Shown one piece after another: positions 13,071 through 25,168 of a DNA stretch of 64,000 nucleotides (position 1 is the first letter of the stretch; each line of letters starts with the position of its first letter). Source of the DNA: Dryocosmus kuriphilus (Eukaryota; Arthropoda; Insecta; Hymenoptera; Cynipidae); assembly GCA_038277395.1 (NCBI GenBank), contig CM076194.1, positions 133,085,230-133,149,229 on the forward strand. The letters are read 5' to 3'. A program made the position numbers and the translations under genes. The notes under the pieces are model-generated. The model saw nothing but the letters and a program-made list of their open reading frames with translations, did no database searches and was not told the origin of the DNA.

Positions 13071-16000
13071 GCACATTTCGTGAAATCGTGCTTGAACTTT
13101 CGGAGCGTTTGCGTCTACGCTTTATTTTTTCTTTTCAGCCGCTTTAAATTTCGCTCCAGTTCGTGAATTTCTTCATCTGCACGGGAAGAGCGCTTACGAT
13201 TATTCGATTTTCCATATTTAATCACTTTAAATCGATTATTTAATTTGCGCGTGGCTCTTATCTCGAGAAACGAGGCGGGAAGTATAATTCCACTCGTTAT
13301 TCTATATATATATGATCCTTTCTAAATGTACTCCGAAATTCAAAAGCTTCTTTTATTAAGTTACATGATTATTATATATTTCATATTTTTAGAATTTTTG
13401 CTATTTCAAAATGTCGGGCAAATTAAATTCCCAAGTAGAGTTAGGTCCTAATTTAATGCGCAAGATGGTAAAATATTCTGTGTGAAAGTTGCAAACTTTC
13501 GTAAAGCGGTTTAAATTCGGTGGCTTTCATTTCCACTTTTCAATAAGATAAATGACTAGAATTTTTTTTTCTATTCAAATGTCTAATCTTTATTATTTCA
13601 ATTTTTAATTCAATCTACAATGCAATATGTTTGATTAGAAATTTCATTTTCGACCTTGCTGGAAGCAGTGAAGAGAGTCTGGTCAGTTTCATAACAGGTC
13701 GATCCTGAAATTTCAAAGTCGGTCGGTGGAAAGAATGGATTTCGAAAACTACTGAACCATTGAGAATACAGACAGAACGATGAGTCAGGAACGCATATTT
13801 ATAGGCACATCTCTTTTGGTGACTGGTGAATCACAAAACGAAGTTACTTCGGCTGTTTATAACTGTAAATGTTGCATGAAATGTAGAATACGTATCGCGA
13901 AATGTTTTCTCTGAATAATCCCCACGTTGCTTTTTGTATGACGCGCTAGCCGCAAACCCGCTTTCAATTGTTAGTTGTTACGCTAGTCACGCGTATATGC
14001 CTTCCCATTTTGCGCAGACGCACTCGCGATAAATTCACTTCGTAGGCGCATTGTAGTGTCCTCGCGCATTTCCCCTCGATGCCGATCGCTTCCGAATATA
14101 ACGCTAATTCCTGTGTCGCGATGTTCACTTCCGGTTTTCGAAGAGGGTCGATAAGATCTTTGAAATCAAATCGGAACGTTCCCGTTTTCTTCTGCTAGTG
14201 ATTTTTATAGATTAATAGCTTTCTTAGTAATAAAATGATTAATTTGAATTAAATTATTGAAATTTATATCAGATAAATTTCTTGTGGCAATTGAAAGCAA
14301 TTAAATTATATATATATATAATTAATATATAATTAAAATAAAATAAAATTTTATGTAAAATTACGACTTTAATTGGGAAAAAATTAATTTAATTTCGTAC
14401 ACTTTTAAATTTAAATTAAAAATTACGAAAATGATTCATTTTCCAGAAATTATTTGATTACTTTCCTTTCCACTGAACGCAGTAGACATTCTCAGAAAAA
14501 AGTCTAGAACATAAAGAATTTATTAATTTAAAGAAAACATGAATATATTATGATTATAAAAGGGAACATTGTATCGCTGAGAAAGTAGTGTAGTCGTTTT
14601 TAAAATTTTTTTTTCCATTCGCCACCGGTTTTTTAACACACGCTCAGTAATGAATTTCGTGTTTTCAAAGTGCACTTTTCAGTTTTAATATCGAATTGAA
14701 AAAAAGGAAGTCAATATTAAAAGTTCAATTTGATAGATTCTTGTACGAAACGACATGCTAATATCTCTGTGTTTATACTTCAATTTAAACCGTAATTTTT
14801 TGTTCAGAAAAAGGTACACATGTCAATGAAGAAAAAAATAACGCGTAACTGACTTCCAACAACAATTTATATAAATCGCTTATAGACTTAACAGCAGTAT
14901 GTGGGACATTCTAATTCAAGTGTACGCACTACCAAAAAAAGGTCTTTCGATTTTCTTCACGTTGTATTACTATAAGTGCAAAACCATAGATGATAAACAA
15001 TAAACCATAAGCCACACAGTGCATAGTTACCGTGATATGGGAGAGGGGGAGCTGTAAACTCTGCTGTACAGATCACAGAAATCTTTTTTGTTCGTCCTGT
15101 AAAATTTCACTTTTGGTCTTTATCCAGTTGTCACTCTGGCGTCTTCATTTAAACTGATATAGCTTGCAGTGTTAGAAAAATCTGTATGAGGTTTAATGTA
15201 CAAGTGTGTGAAGCAAATATGTACTACCGCTACCTACTAAATTGTTATTTATAATTAAAGTGCAACGTGCATGCGGGTGGAACTTTTTCCAGAATTCACT
15301 CTAAATGTTCGAATTTTATCGTAACTACAGCTGACTTTAGGCTAAGTCTGTTATTTATTCATTTAATGGAAATTTTCCACTTAAAATCCAGTTAAATTTA
15401 TATTTATAGTAAAACCTTCCAATAGGCGACCTCTAAATAGGCGAAAAAGTGGAGCCCCTAACAGATTTTTTAAAAAGTAAATGCAGTGATCATCAAATTG
15501 TCTAAACGTGAGTCATACTTCACAGATCAAAAGAAATAATCAAAAAGGTCCTTATTTATAAATTTCTGCTTGCGTTCAGGTGGATTTGTCTTGATACTCT
15601 TTTTCTTTTAATCAGTTTACATCATTCTTAACACTATTGCTGAAAAATCTCACTTTGACTAATAGACAGTGATTGAGGTTACGTTTCGATTCTGCTCATG
15701 TGTTTACATGTGAGAACCACTAATTCTATGTCGGCACACTAACGCAAATCCACGAAACTACATATATTCCTATATTGATCAGTTGTTCAACATCGCAATA
15801 GAAGAATCCCGCCCATTTATATCCCCCGAATTTCGCGTATATTGAGAGATTTTACTTTATATCTAAGAAAATATATCATGCTTTATTATTTATAATCGAA
15901 AATTGTAGTTAAACTTATTTTTAATTGGTTTAAAGTGGAATTATCTGAACGTCACGCTATTAGAGGGGGAAGAAGCGATTCACTAAAAAGTGCTCCAAAT

Positions 16001-16709
16001 GGAAAAAGGATAAGGAAAAACGCGGAAAATGCGTGACAGTAAGGGAGGAGGGGGTTTAAATTATCGGGAAATTGAGTGAAGTCATCTACGGATGAAGCCA
16101 TATTTGAATTGCAATCATTTTTAACAGTGCATCAAACGAATCAAACGGAATGATGACCACTAAATTTAATTCAAGTTTCTGAATAATTGCTTCATAAGAT
16201 TAATGCTTAAAATAGTAATACGATTGCATCTGAAAAAAATATTTGTTTAATAATATTGACTATTTATTAAAACTTTGATTTGATTAAATTGATGCAGGTT
16301 CTCTGTCTGTTTAAATGACATAAAAAACAAATGAAGAACTCTGATGTTAATTGAAGTATGGTGGTTTATGACTTTGCACCTGCAATAGGATCCTATAGTT
16401 GTATACTCAGGACACGAAAAACGATTCAACACTGGCGCTTCTGAAATGTGTTTCTTACAATTGCAGATTCACAAACTCACCTGGGAATCGTTTTTTTGCG
16501 ACCTTCACAAACGATCAGCCATTTATACTCATTTGAATCTGCAAATACACATTAGGAGACGTACTCATCCTGTCGTGGTTACAGATTCGAAGAACTGAAT
16601 TAAGTTCATTCGGTCATTTGCGATTAAGTCTGTTCTAGATGGATACAAAAAAATGTCGAAAAATGTAGGGTTGCTCAAAATTCCACTATCATGAGGGTAT
16701 CTGTTTGCA
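13071..16709. other. Long AT-rich stretch, no gene recognised
   Basis: No open frame with family resemblance and no convincing exon bounded by splice signals. A somewhat more GC-balanced part at about 13960-14160 contains several CpG words but no clear coding. A short TA run lies at about 14309-14322. I see nothing else I can support. Confidence 0.4.
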
Positions 16710-17078
16710 TTGAAAAAAAGACAGATTTGTAAAGTTTTTTGGAGCCCGGAAGAGTCATTAAGATTGCAGGATGGGTGGATACTTTACGAAGTTCCGATAA
16801 AAGTAAAATATGCACGCGAAAATGCGGGATTGAGTAAGTGCAGAAAAGTCGCGAAGAAGTGCGCCGACAATGTTGTCAAAGAGTGCGTCGGAATGTATGA
16901 ATTAGGAGTCACTAAAGCTATTCATTTTGCGGGAGAAGAATACCACTGCACTGCACATGAAGGAAGGAGCATTCTCCTGTGGACCTATGGTGTGCCAACT
17001 TCGAATTTTGCACTCAAAAACCAAAAACAATTTCTAAATATATATTACTTTATCACCGTACAATTTTTTTTTAGGTAG
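16710..17078 (+). CDS. Unidentified reading frame, possible exon or decayed gene
   Basis: A frame of about 122 codons with more balanced base composition than its surroundings, which is the only reason to suspect coding. The first in-frame codon that could serve as a start is TTG, so as drawn it lacks a convincing start. An 'attgcag' at about 16762-16768 could be a splice acceptor, making this an internal exon. The protein is Cys- and Lys-rich in its middle (about five Cys between codons 48 and 90) and has no signal peptide or domain I recognise. It may equally be a fragment of an old retrocopy or a chance frame. Confidence 0.2.
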   Translation: MKKRQICKVFWSPEESLRLQDGWILYEVPIKVKYARENAGLSKCRKVAKKCADNVVKECVGMYELGVTKAIHFAGEEYHCTAHEGRSILLWTYGVPTSNFALKNQKQFLNIYYFITVQFFFR

Positions 17079-17156
17079 TGTCTGTACGGCTGGACACAAG
17101 ATCCCTTCATCTTTCTAGGTCCTCCTTCCCCTTTCCAAATCCGTACTTTTAGACTC

Positions 17157-17308
17157 CTCTCTAAATCTGAACCAGCGAAAACCATACCAAATCAGCGAAA
17201 TTCGCTGATGAATCAGCGGAATTTCTCTCATAGAGGGCGTGAAATTCACTGATTCATCAGCGAATTTCGCTGATTTGGTATGGTTTTCGCTGGTTCAGAT
17301 TTAGAGAG
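17157..17308. repeat. Near-perfect hairpin, ~68 bp arms
   Basis: The left arm (17157-17225) begins 'ctctctaaatctgaacc' and the right arm (17241-17308) ends 'ggttcagatttagagag'. They pair almost without interruption around a loop of about 15 nt (17226-17240, 'tctcatagagggcgt'). Inside each arm is a smaller palindrome, 'cagcgaaattcgctg'. No reading frame. It resembles a miniature foldback element; if transcribed it would form a long dsRNA stem. Confidence 0.9.
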
Positions 17309-18792
17309 TCGACTGTATGATAAACGTACGTAAACATACGGACTGTCCGTAACTTTAGACTCTAAACATTTTTTAATAGAGGCTTTTATTTCTTTTTATT
17401 ACTTGTTTTTCTTATTTTTTTCTAGGTTTGTGTTATATTTTCGAATACCGCGAAGAATTTGGGTTAAGTTTATATGATAGTGACCCTGTCTATTGAATCT
17501 TCGCCTTTTTCAAAAGACATCTTTAATATTCTGATAGTCCCGAACTTTGGAGCACACGTCACAGACAGGCGCTACGTGTCTCGTAAAACATATGTCCCGT
17601 CTGGGGAATAAATAAATCTCGGAAGTGACTAAAGTACTTTAAAATGAATATGTAAATAAACGAAGTCCTCGAAGTCAGTACATCTCGAAATTCCCCGGGC
17701 GGAAAAACGCTCGGAAAAAAGTTCTTGATGCGAAAGATCACGAAGTTATTCGCGAGAAACCATTAAATTTATCCCTTTTTCATGTCACTTACGGCATAAT
17801 GTAGCTCGTTTATTTGGAAAAGTTAACTATGGAGTTGAGTTTTATACACATTTTACTTTTCCAAGGTTTCCAATGAATTGCGTCGTAAAGACGTCATGTC
17901 CCATCCTCCCAAGAATGCTTGATAACGGTATAAAGAATCTGACTACCATAAAAATTACAACCCAGAGTTTACAGTCATTCGTTTAGAAAATTGATATCTA
18001 GTATCTGCAGAATATTTCTTTATTATATACGGAAATTTCTATAAGAAAGGAAAACAATCTTTACCTTTTTTCAGCTGAACCTGTGTGTGAATTACGAATT
18101 GAAAAACAAAAAAGTTTAAAGAATAGTAGAAATAATGGCGAGGAACTTTCACGTTAAACGGTTACATTTCCTTGAATCTTTCACGAGAGAAGTGGCAATG
18201 AAATCGCTCCACATCATCTTTTAAGACAGGAAAGAATGCGTCAGAAATGGAGCATCAGATGCTGCGCTAACATTAATGAATGGTAACGCGAGATATTTTC
18301 ACTGATTGAACAAGCGGGCAGAAAAAGTTATGAGCAATACTTATAATTTACGATAATAAGAATGAGAAAGTCTTGTTAAAATAATTAAGCTGATTGTTAC
18401 GATTCTCTTTGGCTCTAAACTTTTAACGAAAAGAGAACACGTGTCAGACATTAGGGGAAAGTGGTTTCTGTGAAGCCACTGACTTGTTAAATTGGACCAC
18501 TTTCAGTTTGTGGGAGCTGGAATCTAGATGATTTTTTATACGCAAAGAAGAGACAAACAAATTAAGATCACGTAACTGTCAATGTAAGATTTTCGAGGAA
18601 AATCTACGAATTGTTCTGTTATCTGGTATATTTACTCATAATATAACCAGCATAATGTTTTGGAATTTTAATGTCGCGCCAAAGTCATAATTGAGTATTT
18701 TATTATTACGTGCCACTCAGTCGATAATATCAAATATGCTGTCCAAAATTTGCGTTCTTCATTAGTAGGGATGGGCATTTCCCATCCCTACT
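17309..18792. other. AT-rich region, no gene recognised
   Basis: Short open frames only. I see no splice-bounded exon, RNA gene or strong repeat. Confidence 0.35.
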
Positions 18793-18799
18793 AAAAAAC

Positions 18800-18903
18800 T
18801 TTTTCCAACTTTTACCACGTGACCGTAATGATTGACCGACATGACGGTGTCTGACGGGCATGTCCGTCAATCATTACGATCACGTGGTAAAAGTTGGTAA
18901 AAC
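18800..18903. repeat. Imperfect hairpin, ~44 bp arms
   Basis: The left arm reads 'ccaacttttaccacgtgac' then 'cgtaatgattgac'. The right arm reads 'gtcaatcattacg' then 'atcacgtggtaaaagttgg'. There are about three mismatches across 44 bp, and the loop is about 15 nt. Just upstream, 'gggatgggcatttcccatccc' (18767-18787) is a further small palindrome. Probably a small foldback or MITE remnant. Confidence 0.85.
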
Positions 18904-19174
18904 TTGGTCAGAGGCAATTTTTAAAGTAGATAAAAGAAACTTATCCTGAACTGAATTTTTAGACTAATTTATAGAACCCGATGAACTTTATTATCAGGAT
19001 AATATTTATGAACTCACTGTGATTGCATAAAAAAAGCTAAAAAGCATTTGTTCCACTTCCAAGTTCTGTCTGCAGTCTACTACATAGGCGTTTATACCAA
19101 TCTAAGGACGATATCTACCTTACCGACTGGCAATGTAGATAATTGATGGTAATAAACACATAATTAACTGTTAA

Positions 19175-20639
19175 GGGAGTGTCCATTAATTAGTGATGCC
19201 GCCGAGCGAGATTTTCCGATACTGAGACGACACCGATACGATACTGATTTCCAGTATCGGTTTATCTCGTATCGGTTTGGTATTGGATCGGAAAAATATC
19301 GGAAAGTCCATTCTCGTATCGGTATCGGATCGGAATTCCGAGACTGAACGACCAGATGTGCCAGAGAGCATCCTGGCCGACAGAATTGCTTTTAGGCAGC
19401 TGGGCGGAGTTAGCGTTGACAGAGACTTCATAAAGCAAGAAACCGGAAAATATCTTCCTCTAAATGTAGCACGTGACGTTACAGTAGGTATATCTCACTC
19501 CTTCTTCACGATGTGTCCCCAACTCATGGATTTTAATATCTTTAAATTAGCTATGTTATTTCGCGAATCGCGAGTTTCAAATACCTTAAAAAGATGAAAC
19601 TTTACGTGGAACCTTTTGGTTAGTAAGAAATATCGGGACATGATGATACACGTTCGAATCCAAGTTGTTAAACGAGAAAAAACTCAAAAAAAGTTCTGCT
19701 ATTAATTACACTTATCTTTATTTCGGTAAGATCTTTTTAAATCTTTACAATTTGAAGGTAAGCTGGGAAGTCAATTATAAATTTCACACCTCTGTTAAAA
19801 GTATTCCTATTTAATTAAAGCTATATTCAAACTTCCAAACTTTTGATTTTAGCTATATAATACCTTTATTCTAACGATTTAAAAATCAACTTCATTAATA
19901 ATAATAGTCTAAATAGTAAAAATAAATTATGATGCAAATCTCTATTTTAAATATTTTGAAAATATCGTTGTTTGATTGCACACTATATTTGTGGCCCGAA
20001 AGTAAAAATATCACCAAAACAAAATATCATTATTTCAGCTATAAATCTTTTTCTGTGTATGAAAGATTGTAAAGTAAATGTTCATTCTTTTTTTCAATGT
20101 ACAAACTATAAAATATGTCTTAATTTTTATGAATTTTATCAGATTTTTTTTGAGTTGTTATAGGAGGAAATCTTTTTTTTCTGAAGCCCTGAAAATAAAT
20201 TTCAAAATATATTTTTTTTTAAAAAATTGAAAAGATTATATCTATAAAAATGTCGCGGTAATAAATTTCGGAAATTTACACTTTTTCATTAAATTGATAT
20301 ATTTTACTCTGAAACAGAACCTAGGTTTAAAAAACAATATTTTAATAAAATGAAAGCTCCATATTATTTTTTAAAGAAATAGCAACTGCTTCTAAATAGT
20401 TTTTAAATTATTCAAATGCTGAGGAAAAATTCGTTATGTAATAAAAGTATGAACACCTTTTTTTTTTGACATCATGAATTTGAGCCCCCCCCCCCCCCCC
20501 CCCCCCCCCCCTCCCTATACGTAAAGGTTTTTCTATAGTAATATAGTAAATTCGTGTAACTTTAACATGGTCGTAAGATTTGGCCCCCCCCCCCCCCCCC
20601 CCCCCCCCTAAAACTCTTACGTAATTAATGGACGCTCCC
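19175..20639. mobile_element. PIF/Harbinger-like non-autonomous element, 1.47 kb
   Basis: The ends are inverted repeats: left 'gggagtgtccattaatta', right 'taattaatggacgctccc'. Both are flanked by TAA (19172-19174 and 20640-20642), the 3 bp TWA-type duplication made by PIF/Harbinger elements. A tract of 25 C lies 31 bp from the right end (20584-20608) and another of 27 C at 20485-20511. The interior holds 'gtatcgg'/'ccgatac' words at 19205-19335 in both orientations. Frames at 19186-19597 run through this repeated part and show no transposase motifs. AT-rich with no coding elsewhere, so it must be mobilised in trans if at all. Confidence 0.75.
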
Positions 20640-20926
20640 TAACCAATATTCATAATTTTTGAAGTGATTATATACACCATAAATAATTTGAGTGTTAAAA
20701 AAAGAGCACATACATGATTTTCAGACAAGCTAACTTCAGACAGTCGAATTCATAGTCTATGTTTTGAGGGTATGCTTACCGAATTTATAATTTTTTTGAT
20801 AAATTCAATATCGATATGACGATTTATTTTTATAATTAAGCTTTGCGTCAATAATCGCTTATTATTTTCACAAGTTATGACGCTAAAAATGATAATCGCT
20901 TCAAAAAATGAGTTTGGCCTACTCTC

Positions 20927-21171
20927 AAAGCTCAAAGGCAGGTGTCGCCACTCCTTTTTGTGCTACAAGACGCACGTTTTCTATCATTTTTTGTTATTCA
21001 TGTCGACCAGCTATTTGCTGAAATTTAGGGCATGCGTGTTAGAGCTCATTTTTCTACGCATGCGTCAACTTTGTCCAATCCTGATCTCCATGAATAATAG
21101 AAAATGATAGAAAACGTGTGCTTTTGACCTTTGCGGCGCCAAAAGGAGTGGGGACATCTGCGCTGAGCTTT
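20927..21171. repeat. Foldback element, ~78 bp arms
   Basis: The left arm (20927-21002) runs from 'aaagctcaaaggcaggtg' to 'ttgttattcatg'. The right arm (21089-21171) runs from 'catgaataatagaaaatg' to 'tctgcgctgagcttt'. The arms share the 'cacgttttctatcatttt' block exactly, with a small gap elsewhere. The centre contains a second dyad ('gcatgcgt ... acgcatgc'). No coding. Confidence 0.82.
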
Positions 21172-22050
21172 CAGTGTTGTGTCATTACCATGAGCGCGTC
21201 ACGTTTGGTCAGGCCCATCTTCACCACTTGATAACCGTCTGTAGATTTCAACTGCACCGACTGAGTGTGACGTAAGGATAGAATACTCATTTACACAATG
21301 GCACACTTAAGCATAACTGTTAAGTTTGATGCGTTTGATGGAACTAGAACAAGCAAGCATTTTGGTCATCATGAATTAACGACCGTGTCCCGTATATTTT
21401 TATTCCACCTTCTTAATTTTAAACTAAGTAAGATATTCACTGAAATTGCTCATTCCTATCTGCAATTCCTCAAACTGGATGACTTTTTTCAGTCAAACTT
21501 TTCATTTCAGTATGTCGGAAACAAGTTTGTGCTTTTTTTTCTTCCATAAAATGAAAAATCGAATTTAATCACCGTCCAAAGTTGAAAAAACCTGCGCTCC
21601 AAGCAAAAAAATTCTCCCTTCATTTTCTCAGAATCTAATTGTATTTTTCAATCAAGCTTTTCTCTCTTCCATTCTGCACTGACGTATCTCCGGAGAACAT
21701 TTTTTTTCTAAATTGAAAATTCTATTTTGAGGAGCGTTTTTTGTATCCTGAAAAATGGTTAAAAGTGCATTCAATTATGAAAAAGGAGAGCATAACTTGA
21801 TTGGAAAGAATTTAGTTAGTGAAATGTGAACTGGATCAATGAAAGGTTTTACATTTGATTATAAATAAATCCACTCAATATTTTGCCAAAGCTTAGTAGA
21901 GTATTAAAATCCTAATGTTTCGAAGAATCAAAACAAGTAAAAACTAGCGTCGTATGACAATTCAAGTCGAAGGTTAAATTCGGCAGTTTTTCACTGATAC
22001 TGGGTCTCGGTCCTTTCCAGGCTCAGAATACTAATTCGCTGTACCTGTGC
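21172..22050. other. No gene recognised
   Basis: The frame at 21298-21549 begins with ATG and is 83 codons, but is AT-biased and matches no family I know. It is probably chance. I see nothing else that can be supported. Confidence 0.3.
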
Positions 22051-22302
22051 TGCCGTGTAAATGAAATTAGGCGTATCTGCAGTTCGGATTAGTCACCTGT
22101 CACTTTTACGAATCTATAGAATAAAAGACAATTATCGTAAATTCTGTTGGTGTTTATGAACATCCGTTTTACAATACGATACACGCAATATATGTTAATA
22201 GACACCACCAGAATTGAAGATATTTGACTCTTATTTTATAGAACCGTAAACGTGACAGGTGACAATTCGAGCTGCAGATACGTCTTATTTCATTTGCACG
22301 CC
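22051..22302. repeat. Imperfect inverted repeat, ~106 bp arms
   Basis: The left arm (22051-22156) starts 'tgccgtgtaaatgaaatta' and contains 'cgtatctgcag' and 'cacctgtcac'. The right arm (22196-22302) carries the complements in mirror order and ends 'tttcatttgcacgcca'. By eye about four in five positions pair. The loop is about 40 nt. An older relative of the other hairpins. Confidence 0.72.
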
Positions 22303-23777
22303 AGTGTGGTTGTCAACCAAATAATAAAATGATAAAGTAATTATTCATTCGTAAAATAATTTGTTTATGTAATCAGTATCTCGTAGTTAGCAAATATCTT
22401 AAATATTCAAATTCAAATTTCGCGCAACAGATATCTCAATATTAGAGGTTGTCTAAACGTAGCCTGAAGATTTTGGGCACAAAATTCAAAATTACAAGAT
22501 TTGCTTTTATTACTTATGAAGTTCAGCACAACGATTCTTAATAAGATATATCTAGGTTATTTCCGCCTTTATTTTAATATACGGAATATGCAAACTGAAA
22601 TGAGAATATATTTGATGTATTTTGGAGAGCAGAGTGAAGTAACACTTTAAACACGATCAAGTGTCTATTCTTTTTGGAGGAGTTGTGAAATTGAGGTGGT
22701 AATACGTAACTCGAATTTCACGGGAGACGCGATACTGAATATTATTATTTTTCGACGTACAAGTGAGAGGCATCAACCGTCACGCTCGTGCGCCAATACC
22801 GTTGAAAATGCGCGTTAGACCTGCTACGAAGCCCGGGCTAATTGACGAAGAAAAAATTAGAAACTTGGAGCGACAGGCATACTGGAAAAGGTTGGCTCTT
22901 TCATAATCCAGGAGAATTGATTGCATCAACCAAATGCGTCGACGCTCATACATTAATCCTGTAATTTGAGCTCACGTGGATGGTCGGACATGGATCCTTA
23001 TAGTATTAAACTTTGCTTCCTGAAATTAAAGATCAAATTATGCTTTTCGTTTTAGGCATTTCTTAAATTTAAATTGTAGAATAGAATATTTTATGTTATC
23101 AGATTGCAAGAATCAGTTCCGTAACACTAAACACTACCAATAACCCATGTAAGCCGCTCTCAAAGGGTTTCTACTTTCTAAGTGGGCGCTATCTATCAGC
23201 GTAATTTAAGGACTGATCGGCCACATTCTCAACAGCCGTTCCAGTTTTCAGCAACTAATGCGCGCTCGCTGCTGCGAGCAACTAAGTCTTCTTACTGATG
23301 AACAATCTAATGTTGTAGAGTCATTCCAATCTAAAAAGATTTGAGTTTAAAGTTAAATATTGCAATTCTCTTTCCTGCATTAAAAAAGAAGCTAAATTAC
23401 TTCAAATTGATTAATATTGTCTAAAGATACTGAATTACTGATTCTTACATTAAAGTCGAAAAAAATATATTACAATTTGAATTTCGCGTCAGAATTGTAG
23501 CACCACTCTCAGCCTTAACCGCTTTGTGTAATTAAAATTACAATCTCTTCTTTTTTTATTTAGCAGTATTTTGATTATTTTGGAAGAAAGTTTTTTTAGA
23601 TTTGGATGCTGAACCCTTGTTTATCAAGATAAAGAAGGGCTCTGCAAGCAGAAACTTTGAGACAACCTGTGTCATATAAATATGCATATAAGCACGCTCC
23701 GATACCTGTGAACTGCTGTGAACGTGGGTGACCTTGTACCAAATTGAGTTTTATCCTTAGCCAGGGACGTTCAGATG
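22303..23777. other. No gene recognised
   Basis: AT-rich with scattered short frames. A slightly GC-richer stretch at 22780-22950 has no splice-bounded frame I can defend. Confidence 0.3.
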
Positions 23778-24402
23778 AGTTCTGGGTTGAGACTTGAGGT
23801 GATCCCAGGGTTCGCATCTTGCTACTCGACCCTCTCAGTTGGGGGTCTATTGTTTCGGCTGAGTCGAACGCTGGCAGGACAGTCCATTTCAAGCCTTGCT
23901 CACTTCTAAACCACTTACCTCTCTCCCCTCTATTTTCCTTGTTAGAATTTTGTCATGATTTAAATCCAGACCCTCGGCGTTAGGTCAAGTCCTTTTGTAA
24001 AAACCCGAAGATTTTGTTAATTCCATCTTATTTCACAAAAGAGTGATTGCCCACATCTAGGACCACTTTTCCAGGTTCCCCTTTGAAAAAATAAATTTTA
24101 GCGACTGGTCACAGAAGAGTGATTGGTCACATCTCGGACCCCTTTTCCAGCTCGCCCTTCAAAAAACACATGCTAGCTGTTGGTCACAGAAGAGTGAGCG
24201 TAAATCCGAGCCTCCGAGGGTCTGAAGCTATCCCGTGAGAGGTAGTGTCGTTGCGCACTGGAAGGGGAAACTGCCCGTCTTCGAAGTGATTAAACTTGAA
24301 ACGGACTGTCCTGCCAGCGTTCGACTCAGCCGAAACAATAGACCCCCAACTGAGAGGGTCGAGTAGCAAGATGCGAACCCTGGGATCACCTCAACCCTGA
24401 GT
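23778..24402. mobile_element. Element with ~120 bp inverted terminal repeats
   Basis: The left arm (about 23778-23903) begins 'gagttctgggttgag' and includes 'cgaacgctggcaggacagtc'. The right arm (about 24285-24402) carries the complement and ends 'ggatcacctcaaccctgag'. The interior (23990-24195) has two partial copies of a motif built on 'cacagaagagtgattg' and 'ccttttccagctcgccc'. The same interior repeat recurs reverse-complemented at about 30340-30540. No coding capacity recognised. Confidence 0.72.
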
Positions 24403-25168
24403 TCTTATATTTTTTCCCCTCTCTCGACAAATCAAGTAAAGGCGAATCTACTGCCTTTCTGGCCTGTTCAAGAGCAAAGAACGACTCCGTTTGCTTTCTC
24501 ACTTCCAATTCTTTTGACAGTTTCAAAATCCATCCACTTAACAGAATCGCAGCAAGGCTTGTTTTTTTAGTCTTCAACGATTCCATAGTTGCAGAATCTG
24601 TTTTATGAATAGTGTAGGTATAGTTTTATTGATTTAGAAGATTTGTTACTCCCAACTTTTAAACTAACGGTACTAATTCTTGCAGTTTGAATTTCCACCC
24701 AGAATTCCGAATGTCGCAAGTTACCGTACTTAAACCAGAGATTAGTAGGTTAAACATAACCTGTAATTTTGAGTACGAAACTCAAATTCCAATGTTGGTT
24801 TCACGTAGCAGCCTTAGCAGTAATCAGATTCCAACAATTTAAAATGGTTTTTCTATTTGAGTGTAAAATTTATTCGAATTGTCTTTGACTTTTTTCTTTA
24901 ATTAAGTATGAAAATTAATTAGGTGGTGATAAAATGCCTTGAGAAAACCTAAAGTGAATTTAGATCCGCTCATGAGAGAATGAGTTTATTGCGGTTCTTG
25001 CAGGTTCTTGATAGATTATACATCCCAACGTGTGTGTCGCTGGGTTATCTGAGTTCTACGTGCTTATACGTGACATCGGACACGATGAAAGCTGCCGCGG
25101 AGTTCGCCACCACCAACGTTTAATCAAAGATCAGAGGAGTCCCTTTCAGCCGGTTCCTATAAATGTGA

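Noticed and set aside
19277..19597. 106-codon ORF as a host gene
   Set aside because: It runs through 'gtatcgg' repeats within an element bounded by Harbinger-like TIRs and shows no domain.
20485..20608. Long C tracts as assembly or sequencing errors
   Set aside because: The tract near the right end recurs at a similar distance in two other MITEs, so it is more likely a real family feature, though exact lengths are unreliable.
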